A stretch of DNA of 64,000 nt from Pseudidiomarina salinarum. Its GTDB lineage: Bacteria > Pseudomonadota > Gammaproteobacteria > Enterobacterales > Alteromonadaceae. A model generated the notes under the pieces. That model saw nothing but the letters and a program-made list of their open reading frames with translations. It did no database searches and had not been told where the DNA came from. A program made the translations under genes and the position numbers. The stretch spans positions 80,290-144,289 of the forward strand of contig NZ_JPER01000002.1 of the NCBI RefSeq assembly GCF_000753715.1. The letters run 5' to 3'. Below are positions 17,769 to 27,949 of this stretch, one piece after another; the stretch's first letter is position 1, and every line of letters begins with the position of its first letter.

Positions 17769-18770
17769 TTATTCTGAGGTCCGCGCCCGGCTGAGCAGGT
17801 TAATCGCTGCCTGCTGGGGCGTGGTTTCACCGTAGAGCACATCGTAAAGTTGCTCGCAGATAGGCATTTCAACGCCATTGCGACGTGCCAGCGTAACCAC
17901 TTCACGGGTATTGCGGTAGCCTTCAACGGCCTGGCCGATACTCTTCATGGCCTCATCCACCGACTTCCCTTTGCCAAGAGCCAGCCCAAACCGCCGGTTA
18001 CGGGACTGATCGTCGGTGCAGGTTAAGATCAAATCCCCAAGCCCGGCCATACCGGTGAAGGTTTCCGGCCGCGCGCCAAGTTTTAATCCCAGCCGCGTCA
18101 GTTCCGCTAAGCCGCGGGTGATCAAAGCCGTGCGGGCATTAGCACCAAAGCCGATGCCATCCGCCATACCGGCACCGATCGCAATCACGTTCTTGACTGC
18201 GCCACCCAGCTGCACGCCGATAAAATCATCGTTGGTATAAACCCGGAAGCTGCGGTCGCAGTGCAGGAGCTCAGATAAGTCGTAGACAAATTTGTCGTTG
18301 GTGGACGACATCGAAATCGCGGTCGGCAGGCCTTTCGCCATTTCCATAGCGAACGTCGGTCCGGATAGTACTGCCAGCACCCGATCACTGCCAAGAATCT
18401 CTTCTGCCACCTCAAACAACAGGCGGCCAGTTTCGGGCTCCAGCCCTTTAGTCGCCCAAGCCACCCGCGCATCGGCCCGCAAATGTGGCTGGATGTCTTT
18501 GAGCACCTCAGCGAAACTGCCACTTGGCACGACCACCACGATATTTACCGCGTCTTCAACGGCAGCAATCAGATCCGAGGTCAGGATCACGGCTTCAGGT
18601 AATTCAACACCAGGCAAATAACGGGAATTTTCACGGGTTTTCTGCATCGCCGTGATTTGATCTTCATCACGGCCCCACAGGCAGGTTTTGGTGCCCTTAC
18701 GGGCAAAGCAAAGTGCCAGGGCGGTTCCGTAAGAACCCGCACCCAGCACTGTAACTTGCGTATTGCGCAT
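17769..18770 (-). CDS. gpsA: Glycerol-3-phosphate dehydrogenase [NAD(P)+]
   Basis: This 333-residue enzyme makes sn-glycerol-3-phosphate from dihydroxyacetone phosphate for phospholipid synthesis. The nucleotide-binding [10 protein letters not shown] motif is at residues 10-19. The conserved [23 protein letters not shown] stretch with catalytic Lys is near residue 190. It follows secB by 19 bases, so yibN-secB-gpsA probably form one transcription unit. Confidence 0.97.
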   Translation of the reverse strand: MRNTQVTVLGAGSYGTALALCFARKGTKTCLWGRDEDQITAMQKTRENSRYLPGVELPEAVILTSDLIAAVEDAVNIVVVVPSGSFAEVLKDIQPHLRADARVAWATKGLEPETGRLLFEVAEEILGSDRVLAVLSGPTFAMEMAKGLPTAISMSSTNDKFVYDLSELLHCDRSFRVYTNDDFIGVQLGGAVKNVIAIGAGMADGIGFGANARTALITRGLAELTRLGLKLGARPETFTGMAGLGDLILTCTDDQSRNRRFGLALGKGKSVDEAMKSIGQAVEGYRNTREVVTLARRNGVEMPICEQLYDVLYGETTPQQAAINLLSRARTSE

Positions 18771-18789
18771 AGGTAGTTAGCGTCAGCCC

Positions 18790-19284
18790 TTAAGCGTCAG
18801 CTTGTTCGCCTTGCTGCTGACGTTGTTGCAGGTGTTGTGCGAAGATCGCATCAAAGTTCACCGGCGCCAGGTTCAGCTGTGGGAAGGTCGAACGGCTAAC
18901 CAGGCTCGCCAGGCACTCACGCGCGTAAGGGAACAAAATGTTCGGGCAGAATGCACCCAGCAGGTGCGCACGCTGGTTGTCTTCGATCGAGTCAGCGATG
19001 GTGAAGATACCGGCCTGATGAACTTCAGCTAAGAATGCTACTTCGTCACCAACTTTGTTGGTCGCAGTGATTTTCAGAACCACTTCATAAACGCCATCTT
19101 CGATGATGGTATTTTTTACGTTCAGGTCCAGATTCAGTTCAGGCTTCCACTCTTTGCGGAAAATCGCTGGTGCGCCTGGCGCTTCAAAAGACACATCTTT
19201 AGTGTAGATGCGCTGAATTGCGAATGCTTGTTCTTGCTGTGCGTCGGTTTGAGCGGCGCCGTTCGTTTGCTGTTCGTCAGCCAT
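18790..19284 (-). CDS. secB: Protein-export chaperone SecB
   Basis: This 164-residue cytosolic chaperone holds preproteins unfolded for SecA. Family phrases are visible: [19 protein letters not shown], the [14 protein letters not shown] segment and the end [13 protein letters not shown] Gln/Ala-rich N-terminal lead of about 20 residues precedes the fold. It lies between yibN and gpsA; the grxC gene that sits between yibN and secB in E. coli is absent. Confidence 0.98.
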   Translation of the reverse strand: MADEQQTNGAAQTDAQQEQAFAIQRIYTKDVSFEAPGAPAIFRKEWKPELNLDLNVKNTIIEDGVYEVVLKITATNKVGDEVAFLAEVHQAGIFTIADSIEDNQRAHLLGAFCPNILFPYARECLASLVSRSTFPQLNLAPVNFDAIFAQHLQQRQQQGEQADA

Positions 19285-19316
19285 GATAGTTACTTCCTAT
19301 AAGATTGAGTTCTGAA

Positions 19317-19745
19317 TTATTTTTTAACGAGTGGAAAACTGGCGCTCTGCCAGGCAGCGATACCACCCTGCAACAACGCGACCTGCTCATAACCTGCTTT
19401 ATTTAGCTGTGTCGCAGGCCCTTTCGCGGTCATTCCGGTAGCGCATACCACAACGATGGGGGCAGATTTGTATTTCTCAAGCGCGCCGAAGTCATTTTTC
19501 CGGATCCGCTCAGCCGGAATATTCAGTGAACCCTGGATATGGCCTTTGCGAAACTCGTCAACAGAACGAATATCGACAAACACGCCATTATTACGATCAA
19601 CCAGCAAAGTCGCCTGCTGCGGTGGCAGCGCCTTCACTTTAGAGGTTGCCGCCTGCGCATAAGTGACAATTAAGGCGATTAACAATACAACCCAAAGAAT
19701 ACTCATCAGGTAATGGTCGCCAGCGAATGCGAGGATCTGCTCCAT
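19317..19745 (-). CDS. yibN: Membrane-anchored rhodanese-like protein YibN
   Basis: This 142-residue protein has one N-terminal helix (about residues 16-34) and a cytosolic rhodanese domain with the active-site Cys loop VVCATGMTAKGP. YibN relatives are linked to membrane protein insertion and sulfur-transfer reactions; the precise role here is not known. The frame extends upstream to 19880, but the start MEQILAFAGDHYL at 19745 gives the usual family length. It is divergent from gpmI, as in E. coli. Confidence 0.88.
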   Translation of the reverse strand: MEQILAFAGDHYLMSILWVVLLIALIVTYAQAATSKVKALPPQQATLLVDRNNGVFVDIRSVDEFRKGHIQGSLNIPAERIRKNDFGALEKYKSAPIVVVCATGMTAKGPATQLNKAGYEQVALLQGGIAAWQSASFPLVKK

Positions 19746-19902
19746 AGTACGAATAGCTCCAACTGAAAAAATCAAGCACCAGAGTATACCTGCTGAAATG
19801 GCAGATACCAGCAAAATTTGGGGCCATTTTGCCGCTACAACGGATGCGCCGAATGCAAAAATCGCATAAACTGAAAGCACTAACAGATGGATTGAGGATG
19901 CT

Positions 19903-21438
19903 ATGGCTAAGCAAAACGCCCCACTTGCACTACTTATTCTGGATGGCTGGGGTCATCGTGAAGACGCAGCAGACAATGCCATTGCTGCCGCCGATACCCC
20001 AAACATGGATAAACTCTGGGCGAACTGCCCCCGCACCCTGGTTGATGGCTCGGGCAAAGCGGTGGGTTTACCGGCCGGGCAGATGGGTAATTCGGAAGTG
20101 GGCCATGTGAATTTGGGTGCCGGCCGGGTGGTCTATCAGGATTTCACCCGCATCAGCAAAGCCATCGCCGATGGCGACTTTTTCGAAAATCCTGCCTTCA
20201 CCGAAGCGGTGGATAAAGCCGTGGCCAACGACAAAGCCGTGCATATCATGGGCCTGCTGTCGCCGGGTGGTGTGCACAGCCATGAAGATCATATGAAGGC
20301 TATGGTCAAGCTGGCGGCTTACCGCAATGCGAAACGTATTTACGTGCACGCCTTTTTAGATGGCCGCGATACGCCACCACGCTCAGCCAAAGAATCCATC
20401 GAGCGCTTTGAACAGCTGTTCAGTAAACTCGGCGTTGGCCGTTTTGCGTCTGTCTCGGGCCGTTATTTTGCGATGGACCGCGACAACCGCTGGGATCGTG
20501 TGAAGCAGGTGTGGGAGGTGATGGTGGCAGGCAAAGGCCAGCGCCATACCCGCAGCGCCGGTGAAGCCCTGATATCCGCTTACGAACTCAATGAAGATGA
20601 CGAGTTTGTTAAACCAACACTAATTGGTGAAACCGTCAAAGTCGACGACGGCGACACCCTGGTGTTTATGAACTTCCGGGCCGACCGGGCGCGCCAGCTA
20701 AGCCATGCTTTTGCCGATAAAGACTTTGCTGAATTCGATCGTGGCCACCGCCCGGCGCTGAACGCCTTCGTAACGCTTACTGAATATGAAAGCGGACTGG
20801 ACGCCGAAGTAGCCTTCCCTACTACCGAACTGAAAAACGTGCTGGGTGACTGGTTGGCGCAGCACGATTACACTCAGTTGCGTATTTCGGAAACCGAAAA
20901 ATACGCGCATGTGACCTTCTTCTTCAGCGGTGGTCGTGAGGAAAAATTCAAGGGCGAAGATCGGCTGCTGATCAAGTCACCGAATGTGGCCACCTACGAC
21001 CAGCAACCCGAGATGAGCTCGGAAGAGCTGACCGACAAGCTGGTGGAATCGATCAAAGCCGGCAAGCACGATGTCATCATCTGCAATTACCCCAACGGCG
21101 ACATGGTTGGCCATACCGGCAACTTCGATGCCGCCGTAAAAGCCTGTGAAGCCGTTGACCGTTGTGTCGGCCGCGTGGTTGAGGCACTGCGTGAAGTCGG
21201 TGGCGAATGCCTGATCACCGCCGATCATGGCAATGCCGAGCAAATGCAGGACCACACCACCGGGCAATCACACACCGCGCATACCAGTGAGCTGGTGCCC
21301 TTTATCTATGTCGGCCGTAATGCCACTGCCCGTGATGGCGGCAAGCTATCCGATGTGGCACCGACGATGTTGCATTTGCTGGGTCTGGATCAGCCCGAAG
21401 AAATGACTGGTTCGCCCATTGTGAAGCTGGATACGTGA
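19903..21438 (+). CDS. gpmI: 2,3-bisphosphoglycerate-independent phosphoglycerate mutase
   Basis: This 511-residue, two-manganese enzyme of the alkaline phosphatase superfamily interconverts 3- and 2-phosphoglycerate in glycolysis. LLILDGWG at the start supplies metal-binding Asp, and the phosphoserine nucleophile is S64 in [15 protein letters not shown]-terminal metal ligands are in [12 protein letters not shown] and [10 protein letters not shown]. envC begins on the last base of its stop codon, so the pair is translationally coupled. Confidence 0.98.
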   Translation: MAKQNAPLALLILDGWGHREDAADNAIAAADTPNMDKLWANCPRTLVDGSGKAVGLPAGQMGNSEVGHVNLGAGRVVYQDFTRISKAIADGDFFENPAFTEAVDKAVANDKAVHIMGLLSPGGVHSHEDHMKAMVKLAAYRNAKRIYVHAFLDGRDTPPRSAKESIERFEQLFSKLGVGRFASVSGRYFAMDRDNRWDRVKQVWEVMVAGKGQRHTRSAGEALISAYELNEDDEFVKPTLIGETVKVDDGDTLVFMNFRADRARQLSHAFADKDFAEFDRGHRPALNAFVTLTEYESGLDAEVAFPTTELKNVLGDWLAQHDYTQLRISETEKYAHVTFFFSGGREEKFKGEDRLLIKSPNVATYDQQPEMSSEELTDKLVESIKAGKHDVIICNYPNGDMVGHTGNFDAAVKACEAVDRCVGRVVEALREVGGECLITADHGNAEQMQDHTTGQSHTAHTSELVPFIYVGRNATARDGGKLSDVAPTMLHLLGLDQPEEMTGSPIVKLDT

Positions 21439-22562
21439 TGGCGCGATGGCTGTTGCTGGTGCTGTTATGGTCGCTCAGTGCCAACGCCATGCAGCAGTCG
21501 GCTGACCAGGCAGAAACCGAAGCGCGGCTTGAGGCGATCGCGGCGGAGTTACAACGCCGCCAGGCGGCTATCGAGCAGCGCGCTGAAAAGCTCAGCCTGA
21601 CCGAGCAAGAGCTGCGTCTGCTGGAACTGCAAATCAGTACGGTCACCAACGAACTCAACACCACCCGCAATGCGCTGCGCGAAACCCAGGCCCGGATCAG
21701 CGAGCTGCAGCAACAGCAACAAGAGCTTGAGCAACGTCAGCAGCAACAACTGCAGCTGCTGGCCCGCCAACTGGACATGGCCTATCGCATGGGCAAGCAC
21801 GACTTTATTAAGCTGGTGCTTAACCAGGAAGACCCGGCCCGCTTTGAGCGCCTGCTGGGCTACTATGGCTACCTCAACCGCGCTCGCCTGGCCGAAGTCG
21901 AAGAACTTAAAACCATACAGAGCGAACTGGCTCAGGTTACCGCTGATCTTGAAAGCCAGCGCCAGACTCTGGCCGAGCAGCAACAGGAACAACGGGTACA
22001 GCAAGGTGTGGTGCAGGAACAGCAACGCGAGCAGCAACAATTAATCACCCGTCTGCAGCGCGAACAAACAGCCGACAAGCAACGCATTAACCAGCTTAGA
22101 GAGGACCAGGAGGCGTTGGAACGCGTACTTGAGGCCATTATCGCAGCCTTACGGGACGAACCGCGCCTTGATGGCCTGCAAGCCTTGAAAGGGCAGTTGA
22201 GCTGGCCGGCTAAGGGCCGGGTACAGCAGGTATTTGGTAAGCCGCGTAGTGGTGGCGTGACCTGGAAAGGCATAACCATTGAAGCTGCCGCCGGAACCCC
22301 GGTGACCGCCATCGCCGACGGCCGGGTACTGTTCGCCAACTGGCTGCGTGGATTTGGCCTGGTGCTGGTTCTGGATCATGGCAACGGCTATATGAGTTTA
22401 TATGGCCATAACCAGACCATTATTCCGTCAGTAGGGGAAACTGTGCGGCGGAATGAAACCGTCGCGCTGGTTGGTCAGAGTGGTGGCCGTTCGGAGCCGG
22501 GTCTTTATCTGGAAATCCGGGCTAAGGGCGAAGCCGTCAATCCAACCCAGTGGTTCCGCTGA
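21438..22562 (+). CDS. envC: Murein hydrolase activator EnvC
   Basis: This 374-residue periplasmic protein has a signal peptide (about 1-18), a long Gln/Glu-rich coiled coil (about 25-240) and a C-terminal LytM/M23 domain (about 265-370). The LytM metal ligands are missing: the normal HxGxD is replaced by WKGITIE and the HLH motif by LYLEIR. It is therefore a non-enzymatic activator of division amidases, as in E. coli. ATG 21438 is preferred over GTG 21435, giving a TGATG overlap with gpmI. Confidence 0.93.
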   Translation: MARWLLLVLLWSLSANAMQQSADQAETEARLEAIAAELQRRQAAIEQRAEKLSLTEQELRLLELQISTVTNELNTTRNALRETQARISELQQQQQELEQRQQQQLQLLARQLDMAYRMGKHDFIKLVLNQEDPARFERLLGYYGYLNRARLAEVEELKTIQSELAQVTADLESQRQTLAEQQQEQRVQQGVVQEQQREQQQLITRLQREQTADKQRINQLREDQEALERVLEAIIAALRDEPRLDGLQALKGQLSWPAKGRVQQVFGKPRSGGVTWKGITIEAAAGTPVTAIADGRVLFANWLRGFGLVLVLDHGNGYMSLYGHNQTIIPSVGETVRRNETVALVGQSGGRSEPGLYLEIRAKGEAVNPTQWFR

Positions 22563-23365
22563 TGCTTAACCGTTTCTGTTTCGTCGCGATACTGCTGGCT
22601 TCCTACAGCGCCAGCGCCGAGCCGGTGAGCGCCGTGACACCTCTGCGACCAGTGCAGATTGCCGTGGTTATAGATGATTTGGGAAACAGCGCCAGCCACC
22701 AGCGCTTCACCGAGCTGCCCGGCGCCCTGACCCTCGCATTTTTGCCCCATACCCCTCATGCCGCCCGATTGGCAGCGCAGGCTCACGCGCATGGCAAAGA
22801 AGTCATGGTGCATATGCCCATGCAGCCTGCTGGCGGCCAAGCAGCTGGCCCCGGCATGCTCAGTACGCTGCACAATGAAGCCGAACTCAATGCTGAGCTG
22901 GATAAGGCGCTGGCGACCCTGCCCGGCGCCCGGGGGCTTAACAATCACATGGGCAGTCTGCTAACTGCCAGCAGTGAGCCTATGCGCTGGCTGATGCAGG
23001 CGCTGGCGAACCGGAACTTATATTTTCTGGATAGCCGGACCAGCGCCGCCACCCGCGCCGAACAGATGGCTGATGAAATTGGTCTGCCCGTGGCCCGCCG
23101 GCATGTGTTTCTTGACCACAACCCACAAACCGAAGCCATCGCCCGTGAGTGGGCGCAACTGCTTAAGCTGGCACGAAAAAACGGCTTTGCCATTGCCATT
23201 GCCCACCCACACCAGAGCACCTACAGCTTCTTGCAGGCACAGCTGCCGCAACTGGAGCAACAAGGCATTTCACTGGTATTTGTTTCCAGCCTGACACAAA
23301 AAAGCCCGCTGGTTAGCGGGCCTTCTGACAATCTGAAAAAATTACTGAAACCATCTACGCCATAG
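22562..23365 (+). CDS. yibQ: Divergent polysaccharide deacetylase family protein YibQ
   Basis: This 267-residue protein has a signal peptide (residues 1-20) and a DUF610/divergent polysaccharide deacetylase fold with the motifs [16 protein letters not shown] and NNHMGSLLT. The conserved Asp pair and His cluster are kept, but the activity is not known. ATG 22562 overlaps the envC stop (TGATG), so gpmI-envC-yibQ is a tight operon. The last 70 bp of the gene contain the intrinsic terminator of the convergent rpoH gene. Confidence 0.92.
   Translation: MLNRFCFVAILLASYSASAEPVSAVTPLRPVQIAVVIDDLGNSASHQRFTELPGALTLAFLPHTPHAARLAAQAHAHGKEVMVHMPMQPAGGQAAGPGMLSTLHNEAELNAELDKALATLPGARGLNNHMGSLLTASSEPMRWLMQALANRNLYFLDSRTSAATRAEQMADEIGLPVARRHVFLDHNPQTEAIAREWAQLLKLARKNGFAIAIAHPHQSTYSFLQAQLPQLEQQGISLVFVSSLTQKSPLVSGPSDNLKKLLKPSTP
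23297..23325 (-). terminator. Intrinsic terminator of rpoH, inside the yibQ coding region
   Basis: The stem GCCCGCT/AGCGGGC with loop GGTT is followed on the minus strand by a run of six T residues (plus-strand A-run near 23298-23303). It lies about 30 bases past the rpoH stop, yet wholly within the yibQ reading frame. Confidence 0.88.
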
Positions 23366-24221
23366 CGTTGCGAAGTTTCTTCATGGCGTTCTGTTCAAGC
23401 TGACGTACGCGTTCAGCAGAAACCTGATATTTATTGGCTAACTCCTGCAGCGTGGTCTTGTTGTTCTCATCCAGCCAGCGGGCACGGACGATATCCTGGC
23501 TGCGCTCATCCAGCGTCTTAATGGCGGACAACAAGCGCTTAGAAGTCTGCGCTTCCCACTGCTCGTTTTCAACTTCTTCAGCCAGATCAGAGCGCTTGTC
23601 TTCCAGATACTGAGCTGGTGAATACGCAGTGCCTTCACGTGAGTCATCGTCATCAGAGCTCAGTTCAAACGCCTGATCATAAGCGCTCATGCGCGCTTCC
23701 ATTTCCATCACTTCATTGGTACTTACACCCAGGGTTTCAGCAACGGTGCTGACTTCGTCCTGAGTAAACCAGCCTAAGCGTTTTTTCATCTTACGCAGGT
23801 TAAAGAATAATTTACGCTGTGCTTTAGTGGTCGCAATTTTCACCATGCGCCAGTTCTTCAGCACATACTCGTGAATCTCTGCTTTGATCCAATGTACCGC
23901 GAAGGAAACCAGGCGTACGCCGACTTTAGGGTCGAAGCGGCGGACCGCTTTCATCAGACCGATATTACCTTCCTGAATCAAATCAGCCTGCGGCAGGCCG
24001 TAACCGGAATAGCCGCGGGCAACGTGCACGACGAAACGCAGGTGCGACATGATCAGCTGCCGTGCAGCTGCTAAATCGTCCTGCTCTACTAAGCGCTCTG
24101 CCAGACCACGCTCTTCATCGGCACTCAACATAGGAATGCGATTGACCGACTGAATGTAAGCTTCCAGGCTGCCGCTACTCTGCGGTACTGCTAACGCCAA
24201 ATTTGTCATTTCAGTGCTCAT
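23355..24221 (-). CDS. rpoH: RNA polymerase sigma factor RpoH (sigma-32)
   Basis: This 288-residue heat-shock sigma factor shows the RpoH box [10 protein letters not shown] near residue 130, region 2 [26 protein letters not shown], and the region 4 helix-turn-helix [20 protein letters not shown]. Start 24221 ([12 protein letters not shown]) fits E. coli RpoH and has AGAGGA nine bases upstream. A longer frame to 24272 is not supported. It follows ftsYEX but has its own promoter and a leader hairpin. Confidence 0.98.
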   Translation of the reverse strand: MSTEMTNLALAVPQSSGSLEAYIQSVNRIPMLSADEERGLAERLVEQDDLAAARQLIMSHLRFVVHVARGYSGYGLPQADLIQEGNIGLMKAVRRFDPKVGVRLVSFAVHWIKAEIHEYVLKNWRMVKIATTKAQRKLFFNLRKMKKRLGWFTQDEVSTVAETLGVSTNEVMEMEARMSAYDQAFELSSDDDDSREGTAYSPAQYLEDKRSDLAEEVENEQWEAQTSKRLLSAIKTLDERSQDIVRARWLDENNKTTLQELANKYQVSAERVRQLEQNAMKKLRNAMA

Positions 24222-24245
24222 CCAACAACATCCTCTTTTTACTGC

Positions 24246-24267
24246 TGCGTGGCTGCATCGCCACACA
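24246..24267 (-). promoter_or_regulatory. Hairpin in the rpoH leader
   Basis: On the minus strand TGTGTGGC and GCCACGCA can form an eight-pair stem (one G-U) around a six-base loop. The stem ends just upstream of the AGAGGA ribosome-binding site. It might tune rpoH translation, but it does not itself mask the site. Confidence 0.4.
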
Positions 24268-24302
24268 TACATCAGACCTCTGTGGGCCTGCGAAGTTCTA
24301 TC

Positions 24303-24330
24303 ATTCTAGCAAATCTGACGCAGGTGACAA
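24303..24330 (-). promoter_or_regulatory. Predicted sigma-70 promoter of rpoH
   Basis: On the minus strand TTGTCA (24325-24330) and TAGAAT (24303-24308) are separated by 16 bases; each hexamer matches consensus at five of six positions. It lies about 80 bases upstream of the start codon, in the gap after ftsX. Confidence 0.7.
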
Positions 24331-24373
24331 TGATCGATCCTATAGATCCTGCTTCAGATCATATGGGGCTGAT

Positions 24374-25354
24374 TTATTGTGGTTCAATAGTCGCGACGTG
24401 TTTTCTTACCGCAATATAAGAACCCAGCAATCCCAAACCCACCGCAATCAGCCAGAGTACCAGCATTTCCTGCAAATTCAGGCCAGTGAGGCTGAACTGG
24501 CTTTCGTACAATTCGCTAATCGCCCGCACCGCATCGTCGATCCACCAGATCAACAGCGCCGTGGCCAGCCAGGCAATGATGCCCCCGACGATGCCGTACC
24601 AGACGCCGGTATACATAAAGGGTCGCTGAATATAAGCATCAGTAGCGCCAACCAGCTTCATCACCATGATCTCATCACGCTTGCTGTTAATGTTCAGGCG
24701 GATGGTATTGCCGACAATCAGCACCACCGCGATACAAAGCAACAAAGCCAGCGCCAGAAAGCCATCACGAACCAGATTCAGCAGGGCCTCCAGCCGTTGC
24801 AGCCAGGCTAAGTCCAGCCGGGCTTCTTCAACTTCACGCTCGCCTTTCAGACTACGCAACAGTGTTTCAGCCGCGGACGGCGTGCGTTTATCCGCAGCCG
24901 GTGTAATCAACAGTACATCCGGCAAGGGGTTTTCACTGAGCGCGTCGAGCGCGCTGCCAAAACCTGAACCTTCGCGAAACTCTGCCAGTGCTTCATTTTT
25001 ATCAATCCATTTCACCGACTCGATATCCGGTGACAGGTTCAGCCGCTTGGTGAAAGTAGCGACTTCCTGCTGGCTTAAATTCTTACGCAAAAATACCGTG
25101 ATCTCTGCTGCTTCCTGCCAGTCCGAGCCTATGGCGTCGGTATTTTTCACCACCACATAGAGCGTTGCCGGCAACGTCAGGCTCAGACCCAGCACCGCCA
25201 TCGTCATCAGACTGGCCAGCGGATAACGGACTAATTCACCCAGACTTGCCACGGCCTGCTGGGCATTATGCACCCAGAACATGACAAAACGACGAAAGCC
25301 GGAAATTTTTACCTGCTGAGCGCCCTGGCTGCGTGAACGGAACAGTATACTCAT
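24374..25354 (-). CDS. ftsX: Cell division protein FtsX
   Basis: This 326-residue ABC-transporter-like membrane protein works with FtsE at the division septum and recruits EnvC in the periplasm. It has a cytosolic N-terminus, a first helix (about 45-70), a periplasmic domain, and three further helices between about 195 and 320. The phrase NTIRLNINSKRDEIMVMKLVGAT is a family hallmark. It starts two bases after ftsE. Its activator target envC is encoded about 2 kb away in the same window. Confidence 0.96.
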   Translation of the reverse strand: MSILFRSRSQGAQQVKISGFRRFVMFWVHNAQQAVASLGELVRYPLASLMTMAVLGLSLTLPATLYVVVKNTDAIGSDWQEAAEITVFLRKNLSQQEVATFTKRLNLSPDIESVKWIDKNEALAEFREGSGFGSALDALSENPLPDVLLITPAADKRTPSAAETLLRSLKGEREVEEARLDLAWLQRLEALLNLVRDGFLALALLLCIAVVLIVGNTIRLNINSKRDEIMVMKLVGATDAYIQRPFMYTGVWYGIVGGIIAWLATALLIWWIDDAVRAISELYESQFSLTGLNLQEMLVLWLIAVGLGLLGSYIAVRKHVATIEPQ

Positions 25355-25356
25355 GC

Positions 25357-26028
25357 TCAGTTCTCCTGCAGGCCGTCGTTAATCATGCGACCTTCTTTCA
25401 GGCTCAGGGTGCGATAGCGCAACCGGGCAATCAGGCCCAGATCGTGAGTCGCAATTAACACCGATACGCCAACCCGGTTAAAATCTTCGAACAGCTTAAT
25501 GATTTCGGTGGATAGCTTAGGATCCAGGTTACCGGTCGGCTCGTCGGCCAACAACAGGGGCGGCTTGTTCACCACCGCCCGGGCAATGCCGACACGCTGC
25601 TGTTCACCGCCAGAGAGCATCATCGGGTAATAGCGCAATTTATCGCCAAGCCCAACTTTCTCGAGCGATGCCTGCACCCGCTTACGTGCCTCCTGCATGC
25701 TGTAACCTTCAATCAACAGCGGCAGCGCGACGTTATCGAGCACAGTTTTGTCCATCAGCAGCCGGTGATCCTGAAAAATCATGCCAATATCGCGGCGCAC
25801 ATAAGGGATCTGCCGCGAGTTGATACGTTTTAAGTCATGGCCGTTAATCAGCACCCGGCCGGCGGTAGGCCGTTCCATCATGCTGATGAGTTTGAGCAGG
25901 GTACTCTTGCCGGCACCGGAATGGCCGGTCAGAAACGCCATTTCGCCGGGCTCCAGATGAAAGCTCACCTGATTCAGCGCGGTAAAGCCACCGGCGTAGG
26001 TCTTACTAACCTGCTCAAACTTGATCAT
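25357..26028 (-). CDS. ftsE: Cell division ATP-binding protein FtsE
   Basis: This 223-residue ABC ATPase has Walker [10 protein letters not shown], signature [16 protein letters not shown], and Walker [13 protein letters not shown]. It opens [14 protein letters not shown], as is typical of FtsE. Its start overlaps the ftsY stop by four bases (ATGA type). With FtsX it forms the complex that activates septal peptidoglycan hydrolysis. Confidence 0.97.
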   Translation of the reverse strand: MIKFEQVSKTYAGGFTALNQVSFHLEPGEMAFLTGHSGAGKSTLLKLISMMERPTAGRVLINGHDLKRINSRQIPYVRRDIGMIFQDHRLLMDKTVLDNVALPLLIEGYSMQEARKRVQASLEKVGLGDKLRYYPMMLSGGEQQRVGIARAVVNKPPLLLADEPTGNLDPKLSTEIIKLFEDFNRVGVSVLIATHDLGLIARLRYRTLSLKEGRMINDGLQEN

Positions 26029-27230
26029 TCTTGCTCCGTTTTCGCGATCTCACGCTGAAATAAGGCGCTGACGAACTCATCAGCTTTAAAGGGCCGCAGG
26101 TCATCAATACCCTCACCCACACCGATATACCGGATCGGGATATTAAACTGGTCGGCAATGGCAAATATCACGCCGCCTTTAGCGGTACCATCGAGTTTGG
26201 TCAGGGTTATGCCCGTAACACCAACCGCTTCAGTAAAGAGCCTGGCCTGGCTGATGGCATTTTGGCCGGTACCGGCATCCAGCGTCAGCATAACCTCATG
26301 AGGGGCATCGGCGTCCAGTTTTTTCATCACCCGCACCACTTTTTTAAGCTCATCCATCAGGTGCGCTTTATTCTGCAGACGACCGGCAGTATCGGCAATG
26401 AGTACATCGACACCGCGGGCTTTGGCGGCCTCCACCGCATCATAAATGACCGAGGCGCTGTCGGCACCAGTATGCTGCGCGACCACCGGAATGGCGTTGC
26501 GCTCGCCCCATACCTGCAACTGCTCTACCGCGGCAGCGCGGAAAGTATCGCCGGCCGCCAGCATCACCGATTTACCCTCGCGCTTAAACTGCTGGGCCAG
26601 CTTACCAATGGTAGTGGTTTTGCCGACGCCGTTAACGCCGACCATCAGAATTACGAAGGGGCCGGCTTTGGTATCCAGTTTCAGCGGCTGCTCGACTGGC
26701 TTGAGGATTTCCGTCATGTTCTGTTGCAGCAGCTCATACAAGGCGCTGGCATCCTGCAGCTGGCGGCGATCCGCCTGCTCGGTGAGGCGCTCGACGATAC
26801 GCATGGTCGTGGGCACGCCGATATCCGCAGTCAGTAACTGGGTTTCGAGTTCTTCAAAGAGGTCATCGTCAATTTTCTTATCTTTAAAAACGCCCCAGAG
26901 GCCATCGCCGATGGCACTTGAGGTTTTGCGCAGTCCGGCGGTCAGGCGTTGCCACAGGCCCGTTTTTTTCGCTGGCTGGGGTTCTGGCTCTGGCTCTGGT
27001 TCTGGTTCTGGTTTGGCTTCGGCGGCCGATTCGGCAGTAACCTGCGCACAAATCTCGGCAGCATCAGGAGCGACCTGTTCAGCTACTGACTGCTCTTCTG
27101 GCTGAAGTTCTTGCGGCTGAGGCTCTTCCTGCTGCGCCTCGTCTTGTTGGGGCGCTTCGCTCTCAGGCGATTGTTCGGGTGCGTCTTTTTTGGATTTACG
27201 AAATAACGAAAACAGCGATCCTTTGGCCAT
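26025..27230 (-). CDS. ftsY: Signal recognition particle receptor FtsY
   Basis: This 401-residue SRP-receptor GTPase has an acidic N-terminal A domain (about 1-90) and then NG domains with G1 GVNGVGKTTTIGKL, DTAGRLQNK and TKLDGTAKGG. It docks ribosome-SRP complexes on the inner membrane. The A domain holds a run of Glu-Pro dipeptides around residues 72-84, encoded by a short TCTGGN-type hexamer repeat near 26985-27015. It heads the ftsY-ftsE-ftsX unit, divergent from rsmD. Confidence 0.97.
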   Translation of the reverse strand: MAKGSLFSLFRKSKKDAPEQSPESEAPQQDEAQQEEPQPQELQPEEQSVAEQVAPDAAEICAQVTAESAAEAKPEPEPEPEPEPQPAKKTGLWQRLTAGLRKTSSAIGDGLWGVFKDKKIDDDLFEELETQLLTADIGVPTTMRIVERLTEQADRRQLQDASALYELLQQNMTEILKPVEQPLKLDTKAGPFVILMVGVNGVGKTTTIGKLAQQFKREGKSVMLAAGDTFRAAAVEQLQVWGERNAIPVVAQHTGADSASVIYDAVEAAKARGVDVLIADTAGRLQNKAHLMDELKKVVRVMKKLDADAPHEVMLTLDAGTGQNAISQARLFTEAVGVTGITLTKLDGTAKGGVIFAIADQFNIPIRYIGVGEGIDDLRPFKADEFVSALFQREIAKTEQE

Positions 27231-27318
27231 GCCCAGTTTACCTTTGGAAGTTCATTACTACAGGGTTTACACTATGCCGGTAGTTTAACACGCGACTAAA
27301 CAGAAGGCTTACTTTAGC

Positions 27319-27924
27319 ATGCCGCGAAGCCCAGACAAGAACAAAAAGGCCAGTGCCGAAGGCAGCGGCGAATTGCGTATTATCGGCGGTTCGCTGCGCG
27401 GGCGGAAACTCAGTATCGCTGCGGTCCCCGGCTTGCGCCCCACCACCGACCGGGTGCGCGAAACCCTGTTTAACTGGCTGCAGTTTGAGCTGGCCGATCA
27501 GCGTTGCCTGGATTTATTCGCCGGCAGCGGCGCACTGGGCTTTGAAGCGCTGTCGCGCGGCGCCGCACAAGTGATCCTGCTGGAAAAAGACAGCCAGGCG
27601 GCACGATTACTGGCCCAGCATGCCGAGCGCTTATCCGCTGCTTGCCAGGGCACCGCGCTGGTGCAATCGGGCGATGCGCTGAATTTTTTACAACAGCAAC
27701 CAGCCGCTCCCTTTGACGTGGTATTTGTGGACCCGCCGTTTCGCATGGACCTAGCGGATAGCGCCTGCGAGTTATTGCAGCGGAATGGCTGGCTGCGCCC
27801 GGGCAGCTGGGTATACCTGGAAACCGAGCGCGACTGGCATCCGAACTGGCCCTCGAACTGGCGCCTGCATCGCGAAAAAGAAGCCGGCCAGGTGGCCTTC
27901 CGGCTGCTGCAGGTAAATGATTAG
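27319..27924 (+). CDS. rsmD: 16S rRNA (guanine(966)-N(2))-methyltransferase
   Basis: This 201-residue SAM-dependent enzyme methylates G966 of 16S rRNA. The SAM loop CLDLFAGSGALGFEALSRGA is near residues 57-76, the catalytic motif is VFVDPPF, and the N-terminal RIIGGSLRGRKL is diagnostic. Divergence from ftsY is the usual arrangement. It is followed 25 bases later by the DUF1145 gene on the same strand. Confidence 0.95.
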   Translation: MPRSPDKNKKASAEGSGELRIIGGSLRGRKLSIAAVPGLRPTTDRVRETLFNWLQFELADQRCLDLFAGSGALGFEALSRGAAQVILLEKDSQAARLLAQHAERLSAACQGTALVQSGDALNFLQQQPAAPFDVVFVDPPFRMDLADSACELLQRNGWLRPGSWVYLETERDWHPNWPSNWRLHREKEAGQVAFRLLQVND

Positions 27925-27949
27925 AACAACAACTTAAGGTAGACAACGA

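Noticed and set aside
21700..22090. CAG/CAA-rich repetitive tract in envC
   Set aside because: It codes for the Gln/Glu-rich coiled coil expected in EnvC; not an independent repeat.
26981..27015. Short TCTGGN hexamer repeats
   Set aside because: They encode the Glu-Pro run in the FtsY acidic domain, a common low-complexity feature, so not given its own entry.
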